Assembly (NCBI RefSeq): GCF_019263585.2
Contig: NZ_JADQDF010000001.1
Location: forward strand, 3,596,001-3,660,000
Source: Pseudonocardia oceani
GTDB lineage: Bacteria; Actinomycetota; Actinomycetes; Mycobacteriales; Pseudonocardiaceae
Length of the DNA: 64,000 bases
Reading direction: 5' to 3'
Made by a program: the position numbers and the translations under genes. The notes below the pieces were generated by a model that did not search any database, had not been told where the DNA came from, and saw only the letters and a program-made list of their open reading frames with translations. Within the stretch, counting starts at the first letter, position 1, and every line of letters begins with the position of its first letter. Of this stretch, positions 40,008 to 48,719 are shown piece by piece.

Positions 40008-41647
40008 ACACCGCGACGATGTCCGACGGTGTCCGGCTGCTCACCGGGGTCCCGCTGTTCGCCGGGCTGCCGCCCGCGGTGGTCGCCGAGCTCGCGGCCG
40101 TGGCCCGTCCGCGAACCGTCCGGGCGGGCGAGTGGCTGTTCCGGCGCGGCGAGCGCGGCGATGCCCTGTACGTGGTGCGCACCGGCCGGGTCGAGATCGT
40201 GCTCGACGGCCTGGTCGTGCGGGCCCACGGGCGCGGGGAGTCGTTCGGCGAGGTGGCCATGCTGACCGGCGGGCGCCGGTCGGCCGACGTCCGGGCCCGG
40301 CGGGACAGCGAGCTGCTCGCACTGAGCACGGCCGACGTCGACCGGCTGATCGCCACCGAGCCCGCGTTCTCCGCCGCGCTCGTCCGCGAGCTCGCCCGCC
40401 GGATCCCCGGGGCGGAGCCCCCCGGTGTCGGGGCGCGTCGCACAGGGTCGGTGCTGGCACTGGTGGCCGGCACCCCCGGCCTGGAGCGGGTGATCGCGTG
40501 GTTGGCCCGCGAGCTGCCCGGCGCGCTCGGTGCACCGGTGCTCCGCCTCCATCCCGATCCCGATCCGGCCCGCTGGCCCGGGCGCCTCGACGCCGCCGAG
40601 GCGGGCGGCGGCACGGTGCTGATCGTCGCCGACCGGCCCGGCACCCCGTGGGCGCGCTACGGCCTGCGGCAGGCCGACCTCCCGCTCGTCGTGGCCGACC
40701 CGCGGCGGCCACCGCCCGGGCACCCCGAGGTGGGGGTGGGGCTCGTGGCGCTCGGGACCGCGGGGCTCGCGCGCTGGCTCGACGCCTTGGCGCCGGTGGC
40801 GCACCATCTGGTCGAGCCCGGGTGCCGCGAGGACCTCGTTCGGTTGGGGCGACGGGTCGGCGTCCGGTCGGTCGGCGTGGTGCTGTCCGGCGGTGGGGCG
40901 CGCGGGTTGGCCCACATCGGGGTGCTCGACGAGCTGGTCCGGGCCGGGGTGCGCATCGACCGCGTCGGCGGCACCAGCATGGGGGCGGTCGTCGGCGGCA
41001 TGTTCGCGTGCGGGACGAGCCCGGCCGAGCTGCTCGACCTGGCCCGCGCCGAGCTGGTGCCGCACCGGCTGTTCGGGGACGTGGTATGGCCCCGCCACGC
41101 CCTCATCCGCGGGCGCCGGGCCGAGCTGTCCCTGGCCCGGTTGTTCGATGGGGCCCTGATCGAGGACCAGCGCCGCCGGTTCTTCGCGGTCAGCGTCGAC
41201 CTGGTGGCGGCCGAGCGGGTCGTGCACCGTCGCGGGCCGATCGCCGACGCTGTGGGGCTGTCGGTCCGCATCCCCGGCATCGTGCCCCCGCGGCGGGTGG
41301 GGGAACGGTTGCACGTCGACGGCGGGGTCCTCGACAACCTGCCGGTCGGGGAGATGGCCGCGGAGCGGGAGGGACCGGTGCTGGCCGTCGACGTCGCCCA
41401 GCCGTTCGGGGTACATCCCGCCGACCCGGATGCCCTGCCCCCGATCGTCGACACCATCGCCCGCTCCATGATGATCGCGGGCGGCCGTCGGGACGATCCC
41501 GTCAGGTCGCTCGCGCACACCGTGCTCACCCCCCACCTCGACGGGTTCGGGCTGTTCGACTTCGGCCGGCTCGACGAGCTGGTCGACCGGGGCCGGGAGG
41601 CCGCCCGCGCGGCGCTGCCGCAGCTGCGCGACCTGCTGCACCGGTGA
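40004..41647 (+). CDS. cNMP-binding and patatin-like phospholipase protein
   Basis: A 547-residue protein. Residues about 10-125 form a cyclic-nucleotide-binding domain (AGEWLFRRGERGDALYVVRT, GRGESFGEVAMLTGGRRSAD). A middle Rossmann-like region (about 145-270: VLALVAGTPGLERVIAWLAR) follows. The patatin domain (about 285-450) has the oxyanion loop VVLSGGGARGLAHIGVLDEL, nucleophile Ser in GGTSMGAVVGG and the Asp of HVDGGVLDNLPV. The layout matches the NTE/YjjU-type lysophospholipases such as Rv2565. All catalytic residues are present. It is coupled to the leader ORF and lies behind operator C. Confidence 0.93.
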   Translation: MNTATMSDGVRLLTGVPLFAGLPPAVVAELAAVARPRTVRAGEWLFRRGERGDALYVVRTGRVEIVLDGLVVRAHGRGESFGEVAMLTGGRRSADVRARRDSELLALSTADVDRLIATEPAFSAALVRELARRIPGAEPPGVGARRTGSVLALVAGTPGLERVIAWLARELPGALGAPVLRLHPDPDPARWPGRLDAAEAGGGTVLIVADRPGTPWARYGLRQADLPLVVADPRRPPPGHPEVGVGLVALGTAGLARWLDALAPVAHHLVEPGCREDLVRLGRRVGVRSVGVVLSGGGARGLAHIGVLDELVRAGVRIDRVGGTSMGAVVGGMFACGTSPAELLDLARAELVPHRLFGDVVWPRHALIRGRRAELSLARLFDGALIEDQRRRFFAVSVDLVAAERVVHRRGPIADAVGLSVRIPGIVPPRRVGERLHVDGGVLDNLPVGEMAAEREGPVLAVDVAQPFGVHPADPDALPPIVDTIARSMMIAGGRRDDPVRSLAHTVLTPHLDGFGLFDFGRLDELVDRGREAARAALPQLRDLLHR

Positions 41648-41755
41648 CCGGGTGCCCCAGGAACGTGACGACGGTCGGTGACACCCACGCGGGCCGCCAG
41701 GACGACGCGCCGTAGGGCACCGTGCATTGCGTCACCGGACGGCGGCCGCCCCACC

Positions 41756-42856
41756 TCATGAGCCGGGCCCACCTCGGTTCACCAGGCGGTAGAAGCGGAA
41801 GAAGTCGTCGTCGATGTCGAGCACCTCGATGCCGTCGAACCCGGCCCGGACGGCGTAGTCACGCAGGGTGGCGGGTCGCATCACGGTGCCGGTGCCCGCG
41901 GAGGGCTGGTGCGCCATGCCGTCGGCGAGGCAGCACATCAGGCTGTAGCCGTACATCAGGCGCTCGATGTCGTCGCCGGGCGCGGTGAACGTCTCCGCCA
42001 CCCGCTCGTCCATCACGACGACGGTTCCGTCGTCGCCGGCCAGCGTTCGCATCGAGGCGAGCACGGCGACCGGGTCCGGCAGGTCGTGGATGCACTCGAA
42101 GGCGAACACCACGTCGTAGCGGTCGTCGATGGTGGCCGCGTCGGCGACGTGGAAGCGCACCCGGTCCCCGACGCCGGACTCCGCGGCGTTGCGCCGGGCG
42201 GCCTCGACCGAGGGCGCGTCGAGGTCGTAGCCGTCGACCGTCGTGTCGGGGTAGGCCAGAGCGATCCCGATCGAGGACCAGCCCAGTCCGCAGCCGATGT
42301 CGGCGACCCGGCCACCGGCACGCAGCGCGGCGTCGACGTCGGGGATGGCGGGCAGGTGGGCGGTGCCCAGCGTGCCCAGGAACATCGGCCGGTTGGCCGC
42401 CGCCTGGGCCTCGCGCGCGTCGACGCCGTGGTCGGCCCAGCTCACCCCGCCGCCGGAGCGGTAGGCCTCGACGAGCGCATCCATCTGCTTGCCCGCGCCG
42501 ACGACGAACCGGCCCAGCGGGACCACGTGGTTCGGGCTCAGCACCGCGGTCAGCGGCTCGACGTGTCCGTCGGGCAGCGTGAACCGCCGCCGCGTCGCGT
42601 CCGGCTCGCCGTCCGCGGTGAGGATGCCGGTGACGGCCTGCTGCTCGAGCCATTCACGGGTGTAGCGCGGCGCGGTCGCGGTGCGGGTGGCCAGCTCGGC
42701 CGCGGTGAGGGCGCCGGCGCCGGCCAGCGCGCGGTAGTAGCCCAACCGGTCGCCGAGGTAGACCGACTGCAGGTCGAGGGTGGCGAGTACGGCGCCGAAC
42801 AGCCGCTCGACGAGCGCGTCCGTCGTGGTGGTCGTGGTGGTCGTGGTGGTGGTCAT
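41756..42856 (-). CDS. Class I SAM-dependent methyltransferase with poly-Thr start
   Basis: A 366-residue methyltransferase. It opens with Met and eleven Thr, followed by a winged-helix dimerisation-like region (LTAAELATRTATAPRYTREW, LEQQAVTGIL) and the catalytic domain: GRVADIGCGLGWSSIGIALA, VDGYDLDAPSVEAARRNA, DVVFAFECIHDLPDPVAVLA. C-terminal part LRDYAVRAGFDGIEVLDID. The build resembles small-molecule O- or N-methyltransferases with an N-terminal wH domain. ATG 42856. A long leader of about 170 bp carries SARP-like site F. Confidence 0.9.
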   Translation of the reverse strand: MTTTTTTTTTTTDALVERLFGAVLATLDLQSVYLGDRLGYYRALAGAGALTAAELATRTATAPRYTREWLEQQAVTGILTADGEPDATRRRFTLPDGHVEPLTAVLSPNHVVPLGRFVVGAGKQMDALVEAYRSGGGVSWADHGVDAREAQAAANRPMFLGTLGTAHLPAIPDVDAALRAGGRVADIGCGLGWSSIGIALAYPDTTVDGYDLDAPSVEAARRNAAESGVGDRVRFHVADAATIDDRYDVVFAFECIHDLPDPVAVLASMRTLAGDDGTVVVMDERVAETFTAPGDDIERLMYGYSLMCCLADGMAHQPSAGTGTVMRPATLRDYAVRAGFDGIEVLDIDDDFFRFYRLVNRGGPGS

Positions 42857-43024
42857 GGGCGAGCCTCTCGGGTGCGGGCCGACGTGGTGGGTCGGGTTCG
42901 GTGCAGGCGCGGGCCGCGCCTGCGGGGACCGGTGTCCCACGCGGCGCGCGGCCGGCAGCGGGATCTCGTGCGAGAACCCGGCAGGGTCCGCGTGGTCGGC
43001 GGTGCCGATCCGGTCACGTCATCC

Positions 43025-43102
43025 ACGCTAGGAGTCGGCGCTGTCTGCGCACTGTCGTCCCGGTGTCGCTGTCGTCCCGGTGTCGCTGTCGTCCCGGTAT
43101 GG
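43025..43102 (-). promoter_or_regulatory. SARP-like operator F and promoter, with 17-bp tandem repeats
   Basis: Read on the minus strand: heptamers CGACACC (43068), CGACAGT (43057) and AGACAGC (43046) at 11-bp steps, 9 bp, then a good -10 TAGCGT (43030-43025). Upstream the same cores recur in 17-bp tandem units (plus strand 43052, 43069, 43086), so this promoter has extra potential sites. The methyltransferase start is 168 bp downstream. Confidence 0.7.
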
Positions 43103-43145
43103 CGGTCATCCGGCGTCGAACGGCGCCGAGCGGGTCGCCTGCGGG

Positions 43146-43816
43146 CTACCGCCGGGCGTCGGGCAGCAGCACGTGGTCGACGACGAACACGGTCGCGTTC
43201 GTGGTCTCGATGTTGCCGCACAGGACCCCCGCGTTCTCCTCCTCGTCGACCACCAGGCGCGCGGGGGTCCCGGTGACCACGAGCGGCTGGTCATCGAGCG
43301 TCTCCAGGCCCGCGGGTCCGGCCGCGAGGGCATCGGCGTCGAGCCGCGGGACGACGACGTGGCGGGCCAGCACGCCGAACAACTCCTCGCGCGGGTCGGC
43401 GAGCCACCGCTGCACCGTGCCGGGCGGGAGCGCGTCGAACGCGGCGTCGGCCGGGGCGAACACCGTGTACCGCGCGACGGGGTCGTCGAGCGCGGCGTCC
43501 AGACCGGTCGCGTCGAGCGCGCGGGCGGTCGTCGCGAGGAGGGGATCGTCACCGGTGGCGGCGGCGTCGATCAGGTCCGCGGCGGTACCGGGGAAGCCGG
43601 TACCGTCCACGGGCAGGCGGCACCGTAGGTGCCGGGGCCGACCCCGACCACCGGCGGTGGCCCGCCGCCCGCGGCTCCGCACCCGGTCAGCGCGACGGCC
43701 GCGCCGCAGGCGAGGGCCGTCAGCCGGCGGGACGCGGCGCGACGGCGGCCCGGTGGCCGGACCCCGGGACTCCGGGGATCTCGGGCGTGTCGACGATCGG
43801 CAGAGGTCGCTCCCAT
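43146..43816 (-). pseudogene. Fasciclin-domain lipoprotein, frameshifted
   Basis: From ATG 43816 a lipoprotein signal is read (RRLTALACGAAVALTGCGAA). Near 43610 the frame is lost: it runs on to a stop at 43571, while the fasciclin domain continues in the next frame (FPGTAADLIDAAATGDDPLL, RYTVFAPADAAFDALPPGTV, NATVFVVDHVLLPDARR). A single-base deletion explains this; a sequencing error cannot be excluded. Fasciclin lipoproteins are surface adhesion proteins (MPT70/MPT83 type). It lies 41 bp upstream of methyltransferase operator F on the same strand. Confidence 0.75.
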
Positions 43817-43905
43817 GTCGGCGGAGTACCCCGGTGACATGGTCGTACGGCTGCGCGTCGTGACCATCTCGTTCATGCCGGCCGCAGCGGGCCGGACGCC
43901 CGGCG

Positions 43906-45144
43906 TCACCGGCCCCGCGCCGCCGCCGCACGCCGTGCGGCCCGTGCGGACCCGGGCCGGGTGAGGCCGGCACCGCCCGCGCCGCGGAACGGGGCCCCGG
44001 CCAGATCGGCCAGTGCCGCGCGCAGGCGGCGCAGCCCGGCCCGGTCGCGCCATTCGCCGGGGTCCAACCGGTCGCTGCGCTCCAGGTCGGCGCCGAACCG
44101 GCCGTCGAGCTCACCTGCGATGTCCGGATCGTCGACGACGAGCCCCACCTGCTCGTTCAGCGTCAGTGACCGCTGGTCCAGGTTGGTCGTCCCGACCATC
44201 GCCCACCGGCCGTCGACCGTGAGCACCTTGGCGTGCATCATCGTCGGCCGGTGGGTCCAGACCTCGACGCCGGCGTCGAGCAGCCGCCCGAGATGGGGCT
44301 CGCTCTGCCACTGGACGACGGGCCGGTCCGAGTGGTCGCCGGTGACCAGCACCTGCACCTGAACCCCCCGGGCCGTGGTGGCCGCGAGCATCCGGTGGAA
44401 CCGGCCGTCGAGCCGGACGTAGGGCGAGGTGACGCGCACCCGCCGGCGGGCGACCTGCAGCAGGGCCCGGACGGCCAGTGCCGCCTCGTTCCACCCCGCC
44501 TGGGACGACGCGCGCAGGACCGCGGCCGCCGTGCTCCCCGGCCGCCCGACCGCGGGGAACCGGTCGGCCGGAGTGACGAGGGGGTACGGCGTCTGCTGCC
44601 ACGCCAGGGCGAACGCCGTGCGCAGCCCGGTCACCGCCGGGCCGCGCACCAGGACCGCGGTGTCGCGGTAGTGGTCGGGGTCCTGGGCGCGGCCGGTCCA
44701 TCCGTGGGCGATCCCCGTGCCGCCGGTGAGGCCGACCTCCTCGTCGCACACCAGCACGCGCCGGTGGACCCGGCGGTTGATCGTCGTGACCCGCCAGGTG
44801 AGCAGCGGCTTGTAGAAGGCCACCTCGCACCCCGCGGCCCGCAGCGCCCGGACCCGCGAGCGCTCGGCGGGCAGGGCGCCGAAGGAGTCGAGCAGCACCC
44901 GCACCCGCACCCCACGACGACCGGCCGCGGCCAGTGCGTCGACCACCTCGTCGGTGACCGGTGCGGGCTCCCAGACGAACCACAGCAGGTCGACCGAGCG
45001 GACGGCGTCCCGCACCGCGCCGAGGAGGGCCGCGAACACGGCGTCCCCGTCGTGCAGCACCTGCACCGCGTTGCCCTCCTCGAACGGTGTGCCGATCAGC
45101 GTCTCCAGAGTGCGGCGGGTCGTTCCGGGCCCGGGTTGCTCCAC
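43906..45144 (-). CDS. Phospholipase D-like / cardiolipin synthase-like protein
   Basis: A 412-residue two-motif PLD protein without membrane segments. The second HKD motif is canonical (MHAKVLTVDGRWAMVGTTNL). The first reads HRRVLVCDEEVGLTGGTGIA, with Arg replacing the catalytic Lys. Other marks: LLWFVWEPAPVTDEVVDALA, VRVLLDSFGALP, VTSPYVRLDGRFHRMLAATT. It may transfer phosphatidyl groups or be weakened by the substitution. GTG 45144 is preferred because GGAG lies about 8 bp before it; ATG 45186 is in frame. Confidence 0.88.
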   Translation of the reverse strand: MEQPGPGTTRRTLETLIGTPFEEGNAVQVLHDGDAVFAALLGAVRDAVRSVDLLWFVWEPAPVTDEVVDALAAAGRRGVRVRVLLDSFGALPAERSRVRALRAAGCEVAFYKPLLTWRVTTINRRVHRRVLVCDEEVGLTGGTGIAHGWTGRAQDPDHYRDTAVLVRGPAVTGLRTAFALAWQQTPYPLVTPADRFPAVGRPGSTAAAVLRASSQAGWNEAALAVRALLQVARRRVRVTSPYVRLDGRFHRMLAATTARGVQVQVLVTGDHSDRPVVQWQSEPHLGRLLDAGVEVWTHRPTMMHAKVLTVDGRWAMVGTTNLDQRSLTLNEQVGLVVDDPDIAGELDGRFGADLERSDRLDPGEWRDRAGLRRLRAALADLAGAPFRGAGGAGLTRPGSARAARRAAAARGR

Positions 45145-45560
45145 GTCGACTCCTGTCCTCGCCTTCGGTCGGCGGGCTTCCCCCACCGGCTACCCGCCAT
45201 CGCGTCACGTCACCGGCCGATTGCGGCTGGGCCGGAACCCTCCCGTGGTGGGGTCGACCAGCGTCGCGTGAGCTGGAGGGGAGGGGTCTCCACCGACCTC
45301 CGGGAGCGGCGCTCCGCGTACGTCCGGGACTCCGCGGACCGGTCGTGGCGGACGAACTCCGCGTCGACGGTCGTAGGTCGGGCTGCCCGTCCGGCTCCGC
45401 GTGGCGATCGTCGACGCGACGAAGCCGACGATGTGGAGCGTCCACCTGACATCTGCCTGACGAGGCCGTCCCTGACGGATAGGCCCCGGCCCGGTGGGCA
45501 CCCGGGGGTCGGCGCGGACGGGACCGCGCCCGCACGCGCGGACCGCGCAGGAGGAGCCGG
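45145..45560. other. Divergent promoter region, no gene
   Basis: About 415 bp between the divergent PLD-like and PAP2 genes. No protein-like frame and no 11-bp-phased heptamers are seen. Confidence 0.5.
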
Positions 45561-46880
45561 GTGCCGACGTTGGCCGATGCAGACACCCGGGAGGTCGAGG
45601 GCACGCCCCACCGCGGGGCCGCCGTGTACAGCGGGGCGGGGTTGCTCGTACTGCTCGTCGCGGGGGTGGCCGTGGGCACCCTGCTCGCCGGCACGGCCGC
45701 GGCGGAGCAGCGCGTGGCAGGGGGCCTGCAGCAGGCGGTGTCGGGCGTTCCCGGGTTGCTCGGCGTCGCCCGGGAGGCGACCGGGCTGGGCAGCCCCGTG
45801 GCGGCCGCGGTGGTGCTCGGCCTGCTGGGTGCTGCACTGCTGCTGCACGGGCGGCGCCGCCTGGCCGGCTACGTCGCCCTGACCGGGATCGGGGCGGTCG
45901 TGCTCGGCGCCGGAACCGCAGCGGTGGCCGCCGCACTCGGGACCCGCGCGCCCGGGGAGCACACGCTGTCCGCGGCGGTGGCCTACGGGCTGTTGCTGGT
46001 CGTCCTCACTCCGGCCGTGCCGCCGCGGTGGCGGCGCAGCGCCGCCGCGGTCGCGGTCGCGCTCGTCGTCCTCGTCGGGCTCACCCGTCTCGCCCTGGCT
46101 GACCCGCCGGCCCCGGTCCTGCTCGGGGGCGCGCTCGGCGCGGGGTGGCTGGCCGTCACCACCGCCGCCTTCGGCCACCGGGGTCGCCTGGCGGCCGCCG
46201 GGCCGTACCGGCCCGTCGAGGCGGGTCGGGTGCGGCCGGCCCGGCCGGCGTGGCCGCGGGCGGGTGCGCTCGCCGCGCTCTGGCTGCTCCTGCTGGGCGC
46301 GCTCCTCGGCGCGGGCACGCTGGTGACGGTGGCGGCGGTCCAGCGGTTCGACGCGGCCGTCACCGGGTGGTTCGTGGCGATCCGGACCCCGCTGCTGACC
46401 TCGGTCGCCGGGGTGTTCGGCGCACTGGGGGACACCCCGACGGTCGTGGCCGGCGCGCTCACGATCGCCGTCCTGATGACCGTCGCCACGCGCAGCGCCC
46501 GGCCGGTGTTCCTGGTCGTGCTGGTGCTCGGCGGCGAGCTGGCGCTGTTCCTGGTCACCGCGGCCGTCGTCGGACGGCCGCGCCCGGACGTCGGGCACCT
46601 GGGCCTGCTGGTGCCGCCCACCTCGAGCTTTCCGTCCGGTCACGTGTCCGCGACCGTCTGTCTGTACGGGCTCGCGGCCCTGCTGGCGGCCCGCAGGATC
46701 GCGACGGGACGGCGATGGCCGCTCGTCCTGGTGCCGGTGGTGGCCGTGGCCTGCGTGGGGAGCGCCCGGCTCTACTTCGGCATGCACCATCCCACGGACG
46801 TCCTCGCGAGCCTGCTGTTCGCGGTGCCGTGGCTGCTGGCGTGCCTGCGCCTCGGTCCCGTCCCCAGGGACGACGGGTGA
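45561..46880 (+). CDS. PAP2-family phosphatase with a second, degenerate PAP2 domain
   Basis: A 439-residue integral membrane protein. The C-terminal half is a full PAP2 phosphatase: VVGRPRPDVG (motif 1), SFPSGHVSATV (motif 2), GSARLYFGMHHPTDVLASLL (motif 3). The N-terminal half looks like the same fold with its catalytic residues lost: PGEHTLSAAVAYG in place of PSGH and GLTRLALADPPAPVLLGG in place of motif 3. It would dephosphorylate lipid phosphates such as undecaprenyl or phosphatidyl phosphates. GTG start behind a strong AGGAGGAG site; coupled to the hydrolase by GTGA. Confidence 0.9.
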   Translation: MPTLADADTREVEGTPHRGAAVYSGAGLLVLLVAGVAVGTLLAGTAAAEQRVAGGLQQAVSGVPGLLGVAREATGLGSPVAAAVVLGLLGAALLLHGRRRLAGYVALTGIGAVVLGAGTAAVAAALGTRAPGEHTLSAAVAYGLLLVVLTPAVPPRWRRSAAAVAVALVVLVGLTRLALADPPAPVLLGGALGAGWLAVTTAAFGHRGRLAAAGPYRPVEAGRVRPARPAWPRAGALAALWLLLLGALLGAGTLVTVAAVQRFDAAVTGWFVAIRTPLLTSVAGVFGALGDTPTVVAGALTIAVLMTVATRSARPVFLVVLVLGGELALFLVTAAVVGRPRPDVGHLGLLVPPTSSFPSGHVSATVCLYGLAALLAARRIATGRRWPLVLVPVVAVACVGSARLYFGMHHPTDVLASLLFAVPWLLACLRLGPVPRDDG

Positions 46881-47644
46881 CCGGGCGGCCCCGGCTCGCA
46901 GCCGGCACCGTCGAGGTCGGAGCGCTGCGCCTGCACGTCCGGACCGGTCGGCCGGGCGGGGCGTGCGCGACCCCGGCGCTGCTGGTGCCCGGGCTGGGCT
47001 CCTCGTCGCGCTACCTGGAGCCGCTGGGCGCCGAGCTGGCCTCGGACCGCCTCGTCGTGGCGCCCGACCTGCCCGGCACCGGGCGGAGCCCCCGCGCCGC
47101 CGGACCGCTGTCGCTCGACGAGCTCGCCGGAACCCTCCGGCGGCTCATGGAGCGGATGACCGGCCCGGCGACGGTGGTGGCGAACTCGTTCGGTTGCATC
47201 GTCGCGATCGAGCTCGCGCTGCGGGCTCCCGACCTCGTCGAGCGGCTCGTCCTCACGAGCCCGGTCCTCGCGCCGCGGGCCCGGAGCCCGGTGCCGCTCG
47301 TGCTCCGCTTCGCCCGTGCGATGCGGCACGAGCCGCCGCGCTACCTGGCCATGGTGCTCGTCGACGTGCTCCGGGCCTCCGTTCCCAAGGGGTGGGCCGA
47401 CCTGCGCGTCCTGCTGGAGGTCCCGGTGCTGGAGCGGGCGGCCGACCTGACGGTGCCGACGCTGGTCGTGCGGGGCACCCGGGACCACCTCGTGCCCCCT
47501 CCCTTCGCGCGCAGGGTGGCCGCGCGCATCCCCCGCGGTGAGTTCGCCGAGCTGGACTCCTCGCACGCGCTGCCGTTCGCGGCGCCGCGTGCCCTGGCCG
47601 ACCTGGTGCGCTCGGCCGGGGCCACGCCCGGGACGCCGCGCTGA
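46877..47644 (+). CDS. Alpha/beta hydrolase
   Basis: A 255-residue hydrolase: oxyanion region LLVPGLGSSSRYLEPLGAEL, VVAPDLPGTGRSPRAAGPLS, nucleophile Ser in VVANSFGCIVAIELA, acid Asp in VRGTRDHLVPP and His in DSSHALPF. The nucleophile elbow is Asn-Ser-Phe-Gly rather than Gly-x-Ser-x-Gly in full, as in several esterase groups. It starts at GTG 46877 in a 4-bp overlap with the PAP2 gene, so both are made together, perhaps acting on related lipids (inference). Confidence 0.9.
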   Translation: MTGRPRLAAGTVEVGALRLHVRTGRPGGACATPALLVPGLGSSSRYLEPLGAELASDRLVVAPDLPGTGRSPRAAGPLSLDELAGTLRRLMERMTGPATVVANSFGCIVAIELALRAPDLVERLVLTSPVLAPRARSPVPLVLRFARAMRHEPPRYLAMVLVDVLRASVPKGWADLRVLLEVPVLERAADLTVPTLVVRGTRDHLVPPPFARRVAARIPRGEFAELDSSHALPFAAPRALADLVRSAGATPGTPR

Positions 47645-47657
47645 CGACCGGCGGAGG

Positions 47658-48719
47658 TCACGTCCCGATCGCGAGCAGGATGGTCCCGACGTAGATCGCC
47701 GGGATCGAGACGCCCTCGAAGCCGATCCAGCGGCGTTCCCGCATCACCAGACCGGCGGCGAGGGTGGCGCTCATCAGCAGGGTCCCCCCGAGGAGGATGA
47801 GGCCGGTCGGACCGGCATCGCTGTAGAGCGACCCCCGGAGGTAGGCGACGTCCGCCAGCGCGACCATCAGCATGTCGAACACGTTGCCGCCGATGATGTT
47901 GCCGACGCCCAGGGTGAGGTGCCCGAGCCGGACGGCCGTCACGAGCACCACCAGTTCGGGCAGCGAGCTGACCGCCGTGGTCAGGGTGAACCCGATGATG
48001 CCGCCCTCCAACCCGGTGCCGGCCACCACCGACAGCCCCGCCCGGCCGACGACCCACCCGGCCGCCCCGACGAGCAGCCCGAGCGCGGCGAGCGCCGCCC
48101 ACAGGCGCGCGGTGGACGTCTCGTCGCCGGAGCCGGGACCGCCCGGATCCTCGGCGTTGCTGTTCTCGACGGCGTCGCCCGCGTCCGCGTCCGCGGTCTG
48201 CTCCGTCCGGGTCGGTTGCCACATCGGCGCCCGCTGCATCTGGCGGAGCAGGACCAGGCCGTAGCCGTACAGCGCCGGGATGAGCAGCGTCAGGGGGTGG
48301 ACCCAGCCCAGGGTCAGGGTCGGTGTGGCGTAGGCGAGCACCGGCACGGCCAGCATCGCGCTGAGGACGATGGACTGCAGCACGTTCTGCAGGGACGCGG
48401 CGGCGTGTTCCAGGTTCGCCCGCCGGTAGACGAGGTCGGCGATGGCCAGCCAGACCGTCTGCAGCGCGATGCCGCCGAGCGGGTTGGCCAGGGCGAAACC
48501 CGCGTCCCCGCCCAGCGCCCCGGTCACGACCGTGACGTTGCCCGGTAGCGAGGTGACTGCGCCCAGCAGCAGTGCGCCGCCGACCGCGTCCCCGAGCCCG
48601 GTGCGGTCGGACAGAGTCTCGGCGATGCGGGTCAGCCGCACCCCGGCCAGCACGATCACCACGGCCATGGCGGCCAGGGCCAGGACGCTGGGCAGCAGCG
48701 GCCACGGTGCGACGCTCAC
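47658..48719 (-). CDS. Sodium/calcium exchanger-family protein
   Basis: A 353-residue membrane protein with ten or eleven segments and two inverted alpha-repeats: GAVTSLPGNVTVVTGALGGD and TAVSSLPELVVLVTAVRLGH, the latter continuing GNIIGGNVFDM. The first repeat has Gly-Asn where Glu is usual, so ion binding may differ from standard CaCA exchangers. A long acidic loop (about 165-200, TADADAGDAVENSNAEDPGG) separates the halves. Convergent with the hydrolase gene, 13 bp between stops. Confidence 0.88.
   Translation of the reverse strand: MSVAPWPLLPSVLALAAMAVVIVLAGVRLTRIAETLSDRTGLGDAVGGALLLGAVTSLPGNVTVVTGALGGDAGFALANPLGGIALQTVWLAIADLVYRRANLEHAAASLQNVLQSIVLSAMLAVPVLAYATPTLTLGWVHPLTLLIPALYGYGLVLLRQMQRAPMWQPTRTEQTADADAGDAVENSNAEDPGGPGSGDETSTARLWAALAALGLLVGAAGWVVGRAGLSVVAGTGLEGGIIGFTLTTAVSSLPELVVLVTAVRLGHLTLGVGNIIGGNVFDMLMVALADVAYLRGSLYSDAGPTGLILLGGTLLMSATLAAGLVMRERRWIGFEGVSIPAIYVGTILLAIGT

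Noticed and set aside
41648..41755. A short plus-strand frame (VTTVGDTHAGRQDDAP) as the start of a PP2C phosphatase.
   Set aside because: Only 16 residues before a stop; the resemblance is too weak to call a remnant.
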